Shown here piece by piece: positions 16,573 to 24,608 of a stretch of DNA of 41,525 nucleotides. Where the stretch lies: the NCBI GenBank assembly GCA_012032555.1, contig JAAUSR010000046.1:1-41525 (forward strand). The letters are read 5' to 3'. The DNA comes from Thioploca sp. (GTDB lineage Bacteria; Pseudomonadota; Gammaproteobacteria; Beggiatoales; Beggiatoaceae). Position numbers and translations under genes: made by a program. How positions within the stretch are numbered: position 1 is the stretch's first letter; each line of letters opens with the position of its first letter. The notes beneath the pieces were generated by a model that was not told the origin of the DNA, did not search any database, and worked only from the letters and a program-made list of their open reading frames with translations.

Positions 16573-17547
16573 TTAACGAGGTTGAATATCTTTGAGGTGA
16601 TAACCAACCGCCAAACTAGCACCGGCTAAGCCGAGTAATGCCCCCGTTAATAATAACACCGTACTTGAAAAGAGATCTAAAGTCACTAACTCAAATTGAC
16701 TGTAGTATAAAGCCGTTAACTTTTTCACTGGGGCTTGTAATAACCAAAATGACAAATTAACTAATAACCAAGCAATCAAGCCACCGGATAAACCATACCA
16801 GAAACCAATATATAAAAACGGACGACGGATAAACGCATCAGTCGCACCGACTAATTTATAGATTTCAATTTCTTCACGACGATTATAGATGGATAAACGA
16901 ATAGTATTACCAATCACCAGTAATACGGCGAGTGATAATAAAGTCGCTAATATCCCTATTCCACGCCGTACAATTTCTATCATAGCATATAACCGTTTTA
17001 ACCACAGCATATCAAATTGCGCCACCTCAACTTCTTTCAATTGACTTAAGCTATCTAGTACCGCTTCACCGGCGGTAAAATCAGTTTGTGGTATGGCGGG
17101 TTGAACAACGAGTACCGGTGGGAGGGGATTTTCTTTTAATGCGGATAATGCTTCACCAAATCCGGATAAAGTTCGATATTCTTCTAATGCCTCTGCCGGC
17201 GTAATAATTCTTATAGTAGAAATATCTGGGCGTTGCAGTAATTGTTCAGCTAATTTATGGACTTGAGTTTCAGTGAGATTTTTATTCAGAAATAAAGAAA
17301 TTTGGGCAGCACCACCCCAATCACGGCTAATATCTTGAACATTCTCAAGTAAAAGATATAACCCGGTGGGTAAAGCTAAGGCGATACCAATGACAGCAGC
17401 CGTCATTAGACTGGGTAAAGGTGTTCTAGCAATTTGTCCCAGACTAAAAAAAAAGACGTAAAGATGATGGGAAAACCAGGCGGTCGTTGGTGAAGGTGGT
17501 TTAGCGGTATGACGTGGTTCTCTCTCAGCGGGCATCGGTGATTTCAT
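16573..17547 (-). CDS. ftsX: Cell division protein FtsX
   Basis: A 324-residue inner-membrane protein. A cytoplasmic N-terminal tail with prolines and basic residues is followed by a first helix around residues 43-66, an extracytoplasmic domain (about 67-195, containing AAQISLFLNKNLTETQVHKL), and three further helices near 200-222, 248-270 and 293-315. The FtsX signature region VGATDAFIRRPFLYIGFWYG lies near 238-257. FtsX with FtsE controls septal peptidoglycan hydrolysis through partner proteins. The ATG shares one base with the ftsE stop (TAATG), indicating translational coupling. Confidence 0.95.
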   Translation of the reverse strand: MKSPMPAEREPRHTAKPPSPTTAWFSHHLYVFFFSLGQIARTPLPSLMTAAVIGIALALPTGLYLLLENVQDISRDWGGAAQISLFLNKNLTETQVHKLAEQLLQRPDISTIRIITPAEALEEYRTLSGFGEALSALKENPLPPVLVVQPAIPQTDFTAGEAVLDSLSQLKEVEVAQFDMLWLKRLYAMIEIVRRGIGILATLLSLAVLLVIGNTIRLSIYNRREEIEIYKLVGATDAFIRRPFLYIGFWYGLSGGLIAWLLVNLSFWLLQAPVKKLTALYYSQFELVTLDLFSSTVLLLTGALLGLAGASLAVGYHLKDIQPR

Positions 17548-18218
17548 TAGCGGCGTGGATAGGTATCGCCAATCAGATTGCCTTGCTGCAAAATCAAGGT
17601 GCGATGTCCCATACTCTTAATTAATCCTAGTGCGTGTGAAGCAATTAAAACGGTTACACCAACTTGATTGAATTGTAAGAATAAATTCATAATTTCTTTG
17701 GCTAAATGGGGATCAAGATTACCGGTCGGTTCATCTGCCAGGAGGATAGGCGGCTTATTGACCACTGCTCTTGCAATCCCAACTCGCTGTTGCTGTCCAC
17801 CTGATAGCGTAATGGGATAACTTTTTTCTTTATTGAGTAAACCCACTTTATCTAAAGCGGCACGGACTCGACGGCGAATTTCCTGATGCCGATAACCGGC
17901 AATCACTAAAGGTAAGGCAACGTTATCAAATACAGTTCGGTCAAATAAAAGTCGATGTTCTTGAAATGTCATGCCAATTCGACGACGTAAATAAGGAATA
18001 TATTCGGTTGGCAGGCGGCTTAGATTTTGGCCATTTACAACAATTTGTCCACTCGTATTCCGTTCTATCAAGGCAATCAAGCGTAATAAAGTTGTTTTAC
18101 CCGCGCCAGAATGCCCAGTTAAAAATGCCATCTCACCACGCTTAATATGAAGACTGACTTGATTAAGCGCCTGATGTCCTCCTGGATAACGTTTACTCAC
18201 TTGGTTGAAAGTAATCAT
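17547..18218 (-). CDS. ftsE: Cell division ATP-binding protein FtsE
   Basis: A 223-residue ABC ATPase. Walker [14 protein letters not shown] (about 36-48), Q-loop [13 protein letters not shown], signature [15 protein letters not shown] and Walker [14 protein letters not shown] are all intact. It energises FtsX. No clear ribosome binding site precedes the ATG: the upstream DNA is taken up by ACTGATAA-type repeats shared with the ftsY-ftsE gap. It is separated from ftsY by 112 bases of such repeat-rich DNA, unusually loose for this operon. Confidence 0.96.
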   Translation of the reverse strand: MITFNQVSKRYPGGHQALNQVSLHIKRGEMAFLTGHSGAGKTTLLRLIALIERNTSGQIVVNGQNLSRLPTEYIPYLRRRIGMTFQEHRLLFDRTVFDNVALPLVIAGYRHQEIRRRVRAALDKVGLLNKEKSYPITLSGGQQQRVGIARAVVNKPPILLADEPTGNLDPHLAKEIMNLFLQFNQVGVTVLIASHALGLIKSMGHRTLILQQGNLIGDTYPRR

Positions 18219-18320
18219 ATTCAGTTATCAGTTGTCCATTATTCGTTATCCAGTTTCAGTTATTTAGATTAATTTCCGTTAGCCATTATCAGATATAATA
18301 GTTAATTATTCACTGATAAC

Positions 18321-18362
18321 TAATAACGGTTCACTGATAACGGTTTACTGATAACTGTTCAC
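18321..18362. repeat. Three tandem 14-bp repeats running into the ftsY 3' end
   Basis: Units TAATAACGGTTCAC (18321-18334), TGATAACGGTTTAC (18335-18348) and TGATAACTGTTCAC (18349-18362) are each built from two related heptamers. Looser copies extend back to about 18227, reaching the ftsE start. The ftsY stop (18331-18333) lies inside the first unit, so the last ~10 residues of FtsY are repeat-encoded. An 18-base stretch (ATAACGGTTCACTGATAA) recurs at 28966-28983. Confidence 0.85.
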
Positions 18363-19344
18363 TAAACAAAGCCTCTACAAAATTGGCAGCCTCAAAATTA
18401 CGCAGATCATCAACTTGTTCTCCCACTCCAATAAAACGAATTGGTAAACCCATTTGTTTAGCAACAGCAAAAATAATTCCTCCTTTTGCTGTTCCATCCA
18501 GTTTAGTTAGCGTCAATCCGGTTAAGCCAATTGCTTGATGAAATTGCTTTGCCTGAACGAGCGCATTTTGACCAATACTAGCATCGAGTATCAACATCGT
18601 TTCATGGGGAGCAGTCGGATCTAGTTTGTTAATAACCCGTCGTACTTTTTTAAGTTCTTCCATAAGATTGCTTTGAGTATGCAAACGCCCTGCCGTATCG
18701 GCAATAAGTATTTTAATACCCCGTGCAGTCGCCGCTTGTAAAGCGTCAAAAATGACCGAGGCAGAATCAGCTCGATTATGTTGCGCAATGACTTGGACAT
18801 TATTATGTTCACCCCAAGCTTTTAATTGCTCAATAGCGGCAGCACGAAAAGTATCGCCAGCGGCTAACATAACGGAATGCCCTTCACCTTGAAAACGTTT
18901 GGCTAATTTACCGATAGTAGTGGTTTTACCGGCACCATTAACGCCTACCATTAAGATAACAAAAGGTTTATCACGATAAGCTGGTACGATCAATGGTGCC
19001 TCAACCGGTTGTAAAATAGCTTGCATTTGTTCACGTAACGCCTGAAATAAAGCTTCCGAATCAGCTAATTGCTTTCTAGCGATCTGTTGGGTTAAGTGGG
19101 TTATTAATTCGTTAGTGGCTTCTACACCAATATCAGCTTGTAGTAATAAGGTTTCAATTTGTTCTAATAATTCTTCATCAATTGCTTTTTTACCCAGTAA
19201 TAAATTAGCTAGTCCAGCCGTTAAATTTTCACGAGTACGACTTAAACCCTGTTTCAGGCGAGCTAATAAACTCGGTTTAGGGGGATGGAATTCTTTTATA
19301 TTATCTTCCTGAGAATTAACATTTTTCTTACTAAATCCAAACAT
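18331..19344 (-). CDS. ftsY: Signal recognition particle receptor FtsY
   Basis: A 337-residue SRP GTPase that docks the ribosome-SRP complex at the membrane. The N-terminal acidic A domain is very short (about 20 residues). The N domain follows (ARLKQGLSRTRENLTAGLANLL), then the G domain with GVNGAGKTTTIGKLAKRF (G1), DTFRAAAIEQLKAWG, DTAGRLHTQSNLMEEL, LTKLDGTAKGG and GVGEQVDDLRNFEAANFVEALF. Family members end about there; here ten extra residues (SEQLSVNRYQ) come from the 14-bp repeat. It heads the ftsY-ftsE-ftsX series. Confidence 0.96.
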   Translation of the reverse strand: MFGFSKKNVNSQEDNIKEFHPPKPSLLARLKQGLSRTRENLTAGLANLLLGKKAIDEELLEQIETLLLQADIGVEATNELITHLTQQIARKQLADSEALFQALREQMQAILQPVEAPLIVPAYRDKPFVILMVGVNGAGKTTTIGKLAKRFQGEGHSVMLAAGDTFRAAAIEQLKAWGEHNNVQVIAQHNRADSASVIFDALQAATARGIKILIADTAGRLHTQSNLMEELKKVRRVINKLDPTAPHETMLILDASIGQNALVQAKQFHQAIGLTGLTLTKLDGTAKGGIIFAVAKQMGLPIRFIGVGEQVDDLRNFEAANFVEALFSEQLSVNRYQ

Positions 19345-19431
19345 AGAGGTTGTTACCGATAGTTAATTGAAATAGTTATCCTCTCACTCTCGTATCGACA
19401 GCGTGAAATTATTCTATTCAATGTGTTTTAT

Positions 19432-19552
19432 AAAAAATAGGTGTGCTGAATGGGCAGTGATATTGCGGTGGATGACCCGAGGTTACACCAAAATCACTCC
19501 CGTTTTAACACGACAAAATAGAGGACAAGCAACTGTTGTCCACTTTTTTTTT
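19432..19552 (+). ncRNA. Candidate small RNA ending in an intrinsic terminator
   Basis: No plus-strand gene precedes the terminator at 19523-19552, so a free-standing transcript is a simple explanation. A TATAAA-like -10 lies near 19429-19434. The stretch after it can fold: GGTGT (19440-19444) with ACACC (19485-19489) enclosing GGG/CCC (19452-19454, 19476-19478). I recognise no known RNA family. Start and existence are inference; only the terminator is firm. Confidence 0.3.
19523..19552 (+). terminator. Intrinsic terminator, plus strand
   Basis: GGACAA (19523-19528) pairs with TTGTCC (19536-19541) around a 7-base loop and is followed, after two bases, by nine T residues (19544-19552). It has no annotated plus-strand gene to terminate. 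Confidence 0.6.
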
Positions 19553-19790
19553 GGAGATTGAATTTAAGCTACCCAAGTATTTTACTGGTTCAACTTATGG
19601 TTGAGGAGTTCAAGACAAGACGATACTAGCCACAATCATCATCGCTTTTATCGTAGACAGCGCTTTTTAGGTAGCCATCGTTATATTATTTCTTTTTATA
19701 AAATTAATAAATCCAAGTCGATGAAATCGTCATCTATTACCCGTTATCATCTCAATGCTCAACCATTAACCCAAACAATGAAAATAAACC

Positions 19791-20918
19791 TTAGCGATAA
19801 GCCCGTAAATAATACCACTCAAAGAAGCGTTTAGCCCAATTAAACAGTTTAGTTTTAGGTAACAAGAGTGTCCGCTTGGGACTCCGATAAACGAGCATTC
19901 CCTTGTTAAGCGTATCAACAATGCAAATTAATTCCGTTTTAAATTCATGCTGAACTAATTGTCCTTGATGCGCCGCTAATAAGTTTTTTACGGCAGTTAT
20001 AGCTTGTAAATCAGCCATATGGGCTTGTTTAGGTAACCAATTTGGACCAGGATGACTACCACTATCACCCACAACATAAATCCCCTTGAATCCAGGGACG
20101 CGACATTGAGCGTCAGCTTGAATAAAGCCACCGGCCGATAGTGGTAAGCCGCTATTGGGTGCCCAGGCTGGACCAGTCATCCCAGGCATAAACATCGTTA
20201 AATCACTCGGAATATCACCGCCTTCAGTTTGTACCGTGTTGGCAGTAAAGCCTTTCATTTTATGACCCAGATGGGTGCGAATATGATATTTTTGCATTTC
20301 CGCTAACAAGGCTTTGACTGCCCCTGCTCCTAGACGGTTACCAGGTTCAGCCGCTGGGCTGAAAAAGATCAATTCAAATTTATCGCGGCGGCGTTGTTGT
20401 CGTAATAACGTATCAATACCAAATAGAAATTCAAAAATAGGTCCACCACGCACTCCCACCGGTTCATTGGGATTACCAGCAAAGCCAAAAGCTAAAGTAC
20501 CATTACTCAACGTCGTTAAGCGGTCACTATAAGTTTTAGTCGGTTCATAACCTTCACAAGGCGTACAAACGTGCTCTATTCCCGGCAGTTTTTTCAGGAA
20601 ACGTCCACCAGAAGCGATGATTAAACTATCAAAAGTAAGAGTGCCTTGATCAGTTTTAATTTGTTTAGCATTCGGATCTAAACTGGTTACGGTACCTTGA
20701 TGATATTGCACTTGATAACGGTGGAAAAATTTTGCTAATGGCAGAGTTAAATCCGTTTCATTGCGCAAGCCAGCGGGTACCCAAATTAAACTAGGATAGT
20801 AAAATAAAACTGGACGAGGTGAAACTAAAATAATTGGCTCACGCCAACCTTGTTTTCGTAAGGTTCTGACTGCGGTTAAACCACCAAAACCAGAGCCGAT
20901 AATAACAATTTGATGCAT
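19791..20918 (-). CDS. SQR/NDH-2-like FAD-dependent pyridine nucleotide-disulfide oxidoreductase
   Basis: A 375-residue flavoprotein of the sulfide:quinone reductase/flavocytochrome c sulfide dehydrogenase superfamily. It has VIIGSGFGGLTAVRTL (FAD fold, residues 4-20), LIIASGG (99-105) and FKGIYVVGDSG (277-287). The C-terminus (FNWAKRFFEWYYLRAYR) looks like an amphipathic, membrane-attaching helix. Cysteines are at 118, 121, 272 and 332. The segment where SQRs usually carry the middle catalytic cysteine (a KCAGAP-like motif) here reads VGVRGGPIFEF and has none. Classical sulfide oxidation is therefore uncertain, and a quinone-reducing role with another donor is possible. AAAGGAG nine bases before the ATG supports the start. 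The next gene upstream is another large redox enzyme. Confidence 0.8.
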   Translation of the reverse strand: MHQIVIIGSGFGGLTAVRTLRKQGWREPIILVSPRPVLFYYPSLIWVPAGLRNETDLTLPLAKFFHRYQVQYHQGTVTSLDPNAKQIKTDQGTLTFDSLIIASGGRFLKKLPGIEHVCTPCEGYEPTKTYSDRLTTLSNGTLAFGFAGNPNEPVGVRGGPIFEFLFGIDTLLRQQRRRDKFELIFFSPAAEPGNRLGAGAVKALLAEMQKYHIRTHLGHKMKGFTANTVQTEGGDIPSDLTMFMPGMTGPAWAPNSGLPLSAGGFIQADAQCRVPGFKGIYVVGDSGSHPGPNWLPKQAHMADLQAITAVKNLLAAHQGQLVQHEFKTELICIVDTLNKGMLVYRSPKRTLLLPKTKLFNWAKRFFEWYYLRAYR

Positions 20919-20958
20919 AACTGGTTTCTCCTTTAATTGATAGAAGTCAAGAAATTTC

Positions 20959-21044
20959 GTAGGATGGGTAGCGTGCAGCGAAACCCATCAAATTGTTAAT
21001 CGTCTTACCAATAAGAGGGTTTCACTTCATTCTACCTAGCCTAC
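20959..21044. repeat. 86-bp palindromic element with ~28-bp inverted ends
   Basis: The left arm begins GTAGGATGGGTAGCGTGCAG and the right arm, read on the minus strand, begins GTAGGCTAGGTAGAATGAAG; both continue into GAAACCC. The arms agree at most of 28 positions. A homologous element lies at 29262-29348, including the flanks TTC on the left and AGAACATTTT on the right. It fills the gap between the SQR-like gene and the end of the GltD-PyrK-like gene. Confidence 0.75.
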
Positions 21045-21068
21045 TCCAGAACATTTTCAATTTCATTT

Positions 21069-24000
21069 TCATGATTGAGTGAACAAGTAATCTAACCATA
21101 ATTGACTTAATTGTTCTTGCAACCGATTTTGTTGAGAACGTTCAGTTAAATGAGCTAGATCGACGATTTCTACCGGTTGATTTTGCCAAGAACAAGCAAA
21201 TACTGCTTTGGTTCTTTGTTGAGTGACTGGATCAATTTGCCATTGCAGACATTGAGCACATATCCCTTTAAGCATACACTGCATGGGTCCATTAACCGCA
21301 ATGGTTACCGGTGGCGAGTGGGTTAAATCTTCTCGGAGAATGCCCTCCCGTGCTTGCATAAACAGCGAGATAAATTGATAATCCCCGCTGACCAGCACTT
21401 GAGTTACGGTTGACAAAGGAATAGCCGCTGGATTAGCTGATAGTAATCGTCCTTTAGCATAATCGTGTAATTGCTCGAAGTAATCACCGGTAACGGCACA
21501 ATCTTGGGAGCGATGCACCGCTACCGGTTCGCCCGTGTTAGTAATCCACACAATGACATCCGCAGCAGCTTCTAACTGATCTTGACAATAAATCTCAGCA
21601 GCATGAGATACACAAGCGATGTACAATACCCGATTGCCGGCGGCTCGCCAAGCCGGACCGAGGGTGCGAATTTCAGCTAGGCTGGCGCAATCGCCTATCA
21701 TCATCACAGTTTCACTACCGCTATAAATTTTAGCACTTGCCCCAGTTGGACCCATCAAAGCCAGTGGTTCATTAGGCTTCAGCGTGGCACATAAACGAGA
21801 GCTAGCACTGTTTTCATTGACGATAAGCGCCAGGGTTCCCTGCTCTCGATCAACATCCACACAACGGAGTGCGATGGCTTCCATTTGCAATGCGGTATTA
21901 TCTATGATAGTTGCTTGGGTTTCCAAATTTTGACAGCGAAAAAATTGTCCCGGACGAAACTTTTGTGCAGCCAAAGGTGCTTTGATTGTTAATTCAACAA
22001 CTTTTTGGGTATAACGTTGTATTTCTTTAAGTTTAACTTGAAATACCGCTTGGATTTGAGCACGAAAAGCGAGATATTCCGTCTCACTGCCAACGGCATG
22101 AATTCGGTTAGCAAATAATTTGACAATTGCAGGGTAAGTTCGTTGGCTTGAAGCAATAGCTTTCACTACGCTACCTTGAAAAGTCGGATGAGTATCACCG
22201 ACAAAAGTCACGCGATGATTATCTTGTTCATAAGAAGTGAAAGGACCAAATTCTTTGCTTTTACAATGCGTTGTTAGTGGTAAGGCTTGTAGAGTGCCGG
22301 CAACATCGTGATAGGGTTGGTATTGTAAACCCGCCCGTTGAAAGTGTCCGCGGTGTTCAAATTCGTAAGCAATATTAGGTTGTGCTCCAGTAGCGACCAA
22401 AATAGCACGGGCGGGTAATATCACTTCTTCATCTGTCGTTTGCCAATGTCCCGTCGCATCCCGTAATCGCCGGTAACCGACGAGGAATTGAACTTGACCG
22501 TACTTATCTAATCGCACTGCTTGGGGTTCTACTCCTTCCAAGTAGTAAATCCCTTCTTCTAAAGCTTTAGTCACTTCTTCATGATTACGTTTATAAGCGG
22601 GTGATTCTTGCAATTGGCGCCGATAAACCACAGTAACACCACCCCATTGGCGCAACCAGCTTTGAATATTAGGCTCAGTTCCATTCGCTTGCGCTTGTTT
22701 GCGTTCAGTACGCAATTGTCTGGCATGAGTTAGGAATTCATCCAAAATTTCGAGTGAAGCGATATCAAGCTGTTCACGTACTGGTGCTTCTCCCCAAACT
22801 TGAGTCAGTTGTTCATAGCGATACAAAGTTCTTTCAATTTGCACCACGTAATAAGCTTGAACTTCGGTAGCGGTATCGATTGCAGTTAAACCACCACCGA
22901 TAACGACTGCGGGTAATCGAACTTGAAGATTGGCTAAACTGTTCGCCTTAGCTGCTCCAGTTAGCTGTAACGCCATCAAAAAATCACTCGCTTGACGCAT
23001 CCCCGGTGCCAAACTACCCGGAATAGATAACGCTTGTGGTAATGCCGCACCGACGGCAATAGCCAAATGATCAAAGCCCAATGCCCAGGCGTCTTCGACG
23101 GTTACTGTGCCACCAAAACGAACATTACCAAAAATTTGAAAATAGGGGCGACGCAGCAAACTCAGGTAAATTAACTTGAGGAAATTTTTGTCCCAACGTG
23201 CGGTAATGCCATATTCCGCTACGCCACCAAAACCAGTCATGATTCGTTGGTCAAGTTCTTCTTTAATAACGGTGTAATCACGAATCGGTTGCTCCAGCAA
23301 GGATTCAGGCAGTTGCTCAATTTTAAGACCATCAATGCCGACAACCGCAAAACCTTCCATGAGTAAATGGTGAGCGAGGGTGAAACCAGCCGGTCCTTGT
23401 CCGGCAATTAAAACTTTTAAACCATGGTATGGTCTCGGAATCCATTGTTGTTGCCGCAGTGGGTTCCAGCGCGTCAGTAAATCGTAAATCTCTACACCCC
23501 ACGGTAATTCCAAGACATCGGTGAGCACACGCGTTTCAATTTGCGGAATATTGACCGGTTCTTGTTTTTGATAAATGCACGCTTTCATGCAGTCATTACA
23601 AATTCGATGACCCGTTGCTGGACACATGGGATTATCTATCATCACCACCGCTAGTGGTGCAATCAGGTAACCTTGGCGCTTGAGCAGGTGCATTTCCGAA
23701 ATTTTTTCTGTCAACGGGCAACCAGTTAAAATATTACCTAACGGATCCGTTTTTAATCCCCGTTCCGGTTCAGTTTTCTTTTCCGGAAAGCCTTTAGAAC
23801 AGAAATCACCATTATGATCGTGACAATAAATACAATAATGGATTTCACTTTGTACTTGCACTGCCGACATGCGCTGGTCAGTTAATTTAAAACCATGACG
23901 CTGACGACGAGTTGGCAGTGGACCTTCTAATCGCCCCAGTGGATCATGGGGAACCGGGGTAATAGGAACTAAATGCGTTGGATTAATTGGTTGTGGTAAG

Positions 24001-24407
24001 CGAAAACTGACCCAATCCCGTACCCAAATTTGTCCTTCCACTGTCGTTAAGGCAGCAACACACCAATTCGTCAGCTGTTCAATTTCTTCAACATAATGGG
24101 CTTGGTTAGACAAATAATGTTGCGCCAACTGGGCAACAGCCAGTTCAGTAATTAACGCTGGCTGATCAATGTGCCAATTCGCGGGTTCGTTGCCCAGCGA
24201 CTGGTAATTAACAAGGGCTTGTGCTAACCATTCATTTAATTCAGTAAAATTTTTTGCTAATGCCGGTTGATGCAACCGCCGCTTCGCTCGTCGTAATACC
24301 AACCATTTTTTAAATTCAAAACAACAATCATATTGGCGAGTTTGTTGGCGGGATTTTACGAGTGAATCTTGAATCGCAAAAAATCGGCTATAAATTCCTC
24401 TAACCAA
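21069..24407 (-). CDS. Large GltD-PyrK-like flavin/iron-sulfur oxidoreductase, main part (frameshifted near its 5' end)
   Basis: This frame gives 1112 residues, of which those from about residue 9 on look genuine. Residues 190-280 hold a cysteine-rich ferredoxin-like head (C192, C195, C203, C230, C262, C270, C273, C277) like that of the GltD family. Then come an FAD fold (VLIAGQGPAGFTLAHHL, ~332-348) and an NAD(P) fold (AVVIGGGLTAIDTATEV, ~500-516). Residues about 785-1075 resemble a PyrK/ferredoxin-NAD reductase module (FRPGQFFRCQ near 817) ending in a [2Fe-2S] pattern, C1044, C1050, C1053 and C1072. The enzyme should move electrons between NAD(P)H and an acceptor; the partner is unknown. 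The 5' end continues in another frame (24356-24598). It sits beside the SQR-like gene, suggesting a redox cluster. Confidence 0.85.
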   Translation of the reverse strand: MVRGIYSRFFAIQDSLVKSRQQTRQYDCCFEFKKWLVLRRAKRRLHQPALAKNFTELNEWLAQALVNYQSLGNEPANWHIDQPALITELAVAQLAQHYLSNQAHYVEEIEQLTNWCVAALTTVEGQIWVRDWVSFRLPQPINPTHLVPITPVPHDPLGRLEGPLPTRRQRHGFKLTDQRMSAVQVQSEIHYCIYCHDHNGDFCSKGFPEKKTEPERGLKTDPLGNILTGCPLTEKISEMHLLKRQGYLIAPLAVVMIDNPMCPATGHRICNDCMKACIYQKQEPVNIPQIETRVLTDVLELPWGVEIYDLLTRWNPLRQQQWIPRPYHGLKVLIAGQGPAGFTLAHHLLMEGFAVVGIDGLKIEQLPESLLEQPIRDYTVIKEELDQRIMTGFGGVAEYGITARWDKNFLKLIYLSLLRRPYFQIFGNVRFGGTVTVEDAWALGFDHLAIAVGAALPQALSIPGSLAPGMRQASDFLMALQLTGAAKANSLANLQVRLPAVVIGGGLTAIDTATEVQAYYVVQIERTLYRYEQLTQVWGEAPVREQLDIASLEILDEFLTHARQLRTERKQAQANGTEPNIQSWLRQWGGVTVVYRRQLQESPAYKRNHEEVTKALEEGIYYLEGVEPQAVRLDKYGQVQFLVGYRRLRDATGHWQTTDEEVILPARAILVATGAQPNIAYEFEHRGHFQRAGLQYQPYHDVAGTLQALPLTTHCKSKEFGPFTSYEQDNHRVTFVGDTHPTFQGSVVKAIASSQRTYPAIVKLFANRIHAVGSETEYLAFRAQIQAVFQVKLKEIQRYTQKVVELTIKAPLAAQKFRPGQFFRCQNLETQATIIDNTALQMEAIALRCVDVDREQGTLALIVNENSASSRLCATLKPNEPLALMGPTGASAKIYSGSETVMMIGDCASLAEIRTLGPAWRAAGNRVLYIACVSHAAEIYCQDQLEAAADVIVWITNTGEPVAVHRSQDCAVTGDYFEQLHDYAKGRLLSANPAAIPLSTVTQVLVSGDYQFISLFMQAREGILREDLTHSPPVTIAVNGPMQCMLKGICAQCLQWQIDPVTQQRTKAVFACSWQNQPVEIVDLAHLTERSQQNRLQEQLSQLWLDYLFTQS

Positions 24408-24598
24408 GGCGCACCAGCTAATATTAATTCACTGACTGCTGTCGTTGCTCCCTGGCGATAAGCTAATAACCGACTGTGTAAAGAACTATCATGGTGACTT
24501 AAATAAGCTAAAAATTGTTGATCCAACTGGTAAAGGATATCTGCTTGAAATAGCTGTTTAAGAGTTACTGTGTGGAAAGTCAGTTTAGAATAAGACAT
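24356..24598 (-). CDS. N-terminal part of the GltD-PyrK-like oxidoreductase, in the shifted frame
   Basis: About 80 residues from the ATG at 24598 (MSYSKLTFHTVTLKQLFQ) to a stop at 24356. The end, AVSELILAGAPWLEEFIADF, looks like the helical N-terminus of this enzyme family. At the run of six T residues on the minus strand (near 24378-24383) the neighbouring frame continues naturally with FFAIQDSLVKSRQQ. Adding a single T joins both parts into one protein of about 1185 residues. A longer start at 24637 would overlap the GGDEF-EAL gene (start of overlap at 24609) and is less likely. Read together, this is one gene with a one-base indel or a sequencing error. Confidence 0.7.
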   Translation of the reverse strand: MSYSKLTFHTVTLKQLFQADILYQLDQQFLAYLSHHDSSLHSRLLAYRQGATTAVSELILAGAPWLEEFIADFLRFKIHS

Positions 24599-24608
24599 TG
24601 AATATCGC

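Larger units (their letters stand above)
19345..19790. other. 446-bp gap between ftsY and the SQR-like gene
   Basis: Upstream of ftsY on the minus strand and downstream of the SQR-like gene. It holds a structured stretch ending in a terminator-like hairpin on the plus strand (19432-19552), described separately. A 77-codon plus-strand frame at 19601-19834 has no domain, no ribosome binding site, and overlaps the end of the SQR-like gene; I do not accept it. Confidence 0.45.

Noticed and set aside
19601-19834. 77-codon plus-strand open frame
   Set aside because: Low-complexity polar sequence, no Shine-Dalgarno, and overlap with the SQR-like gene end.
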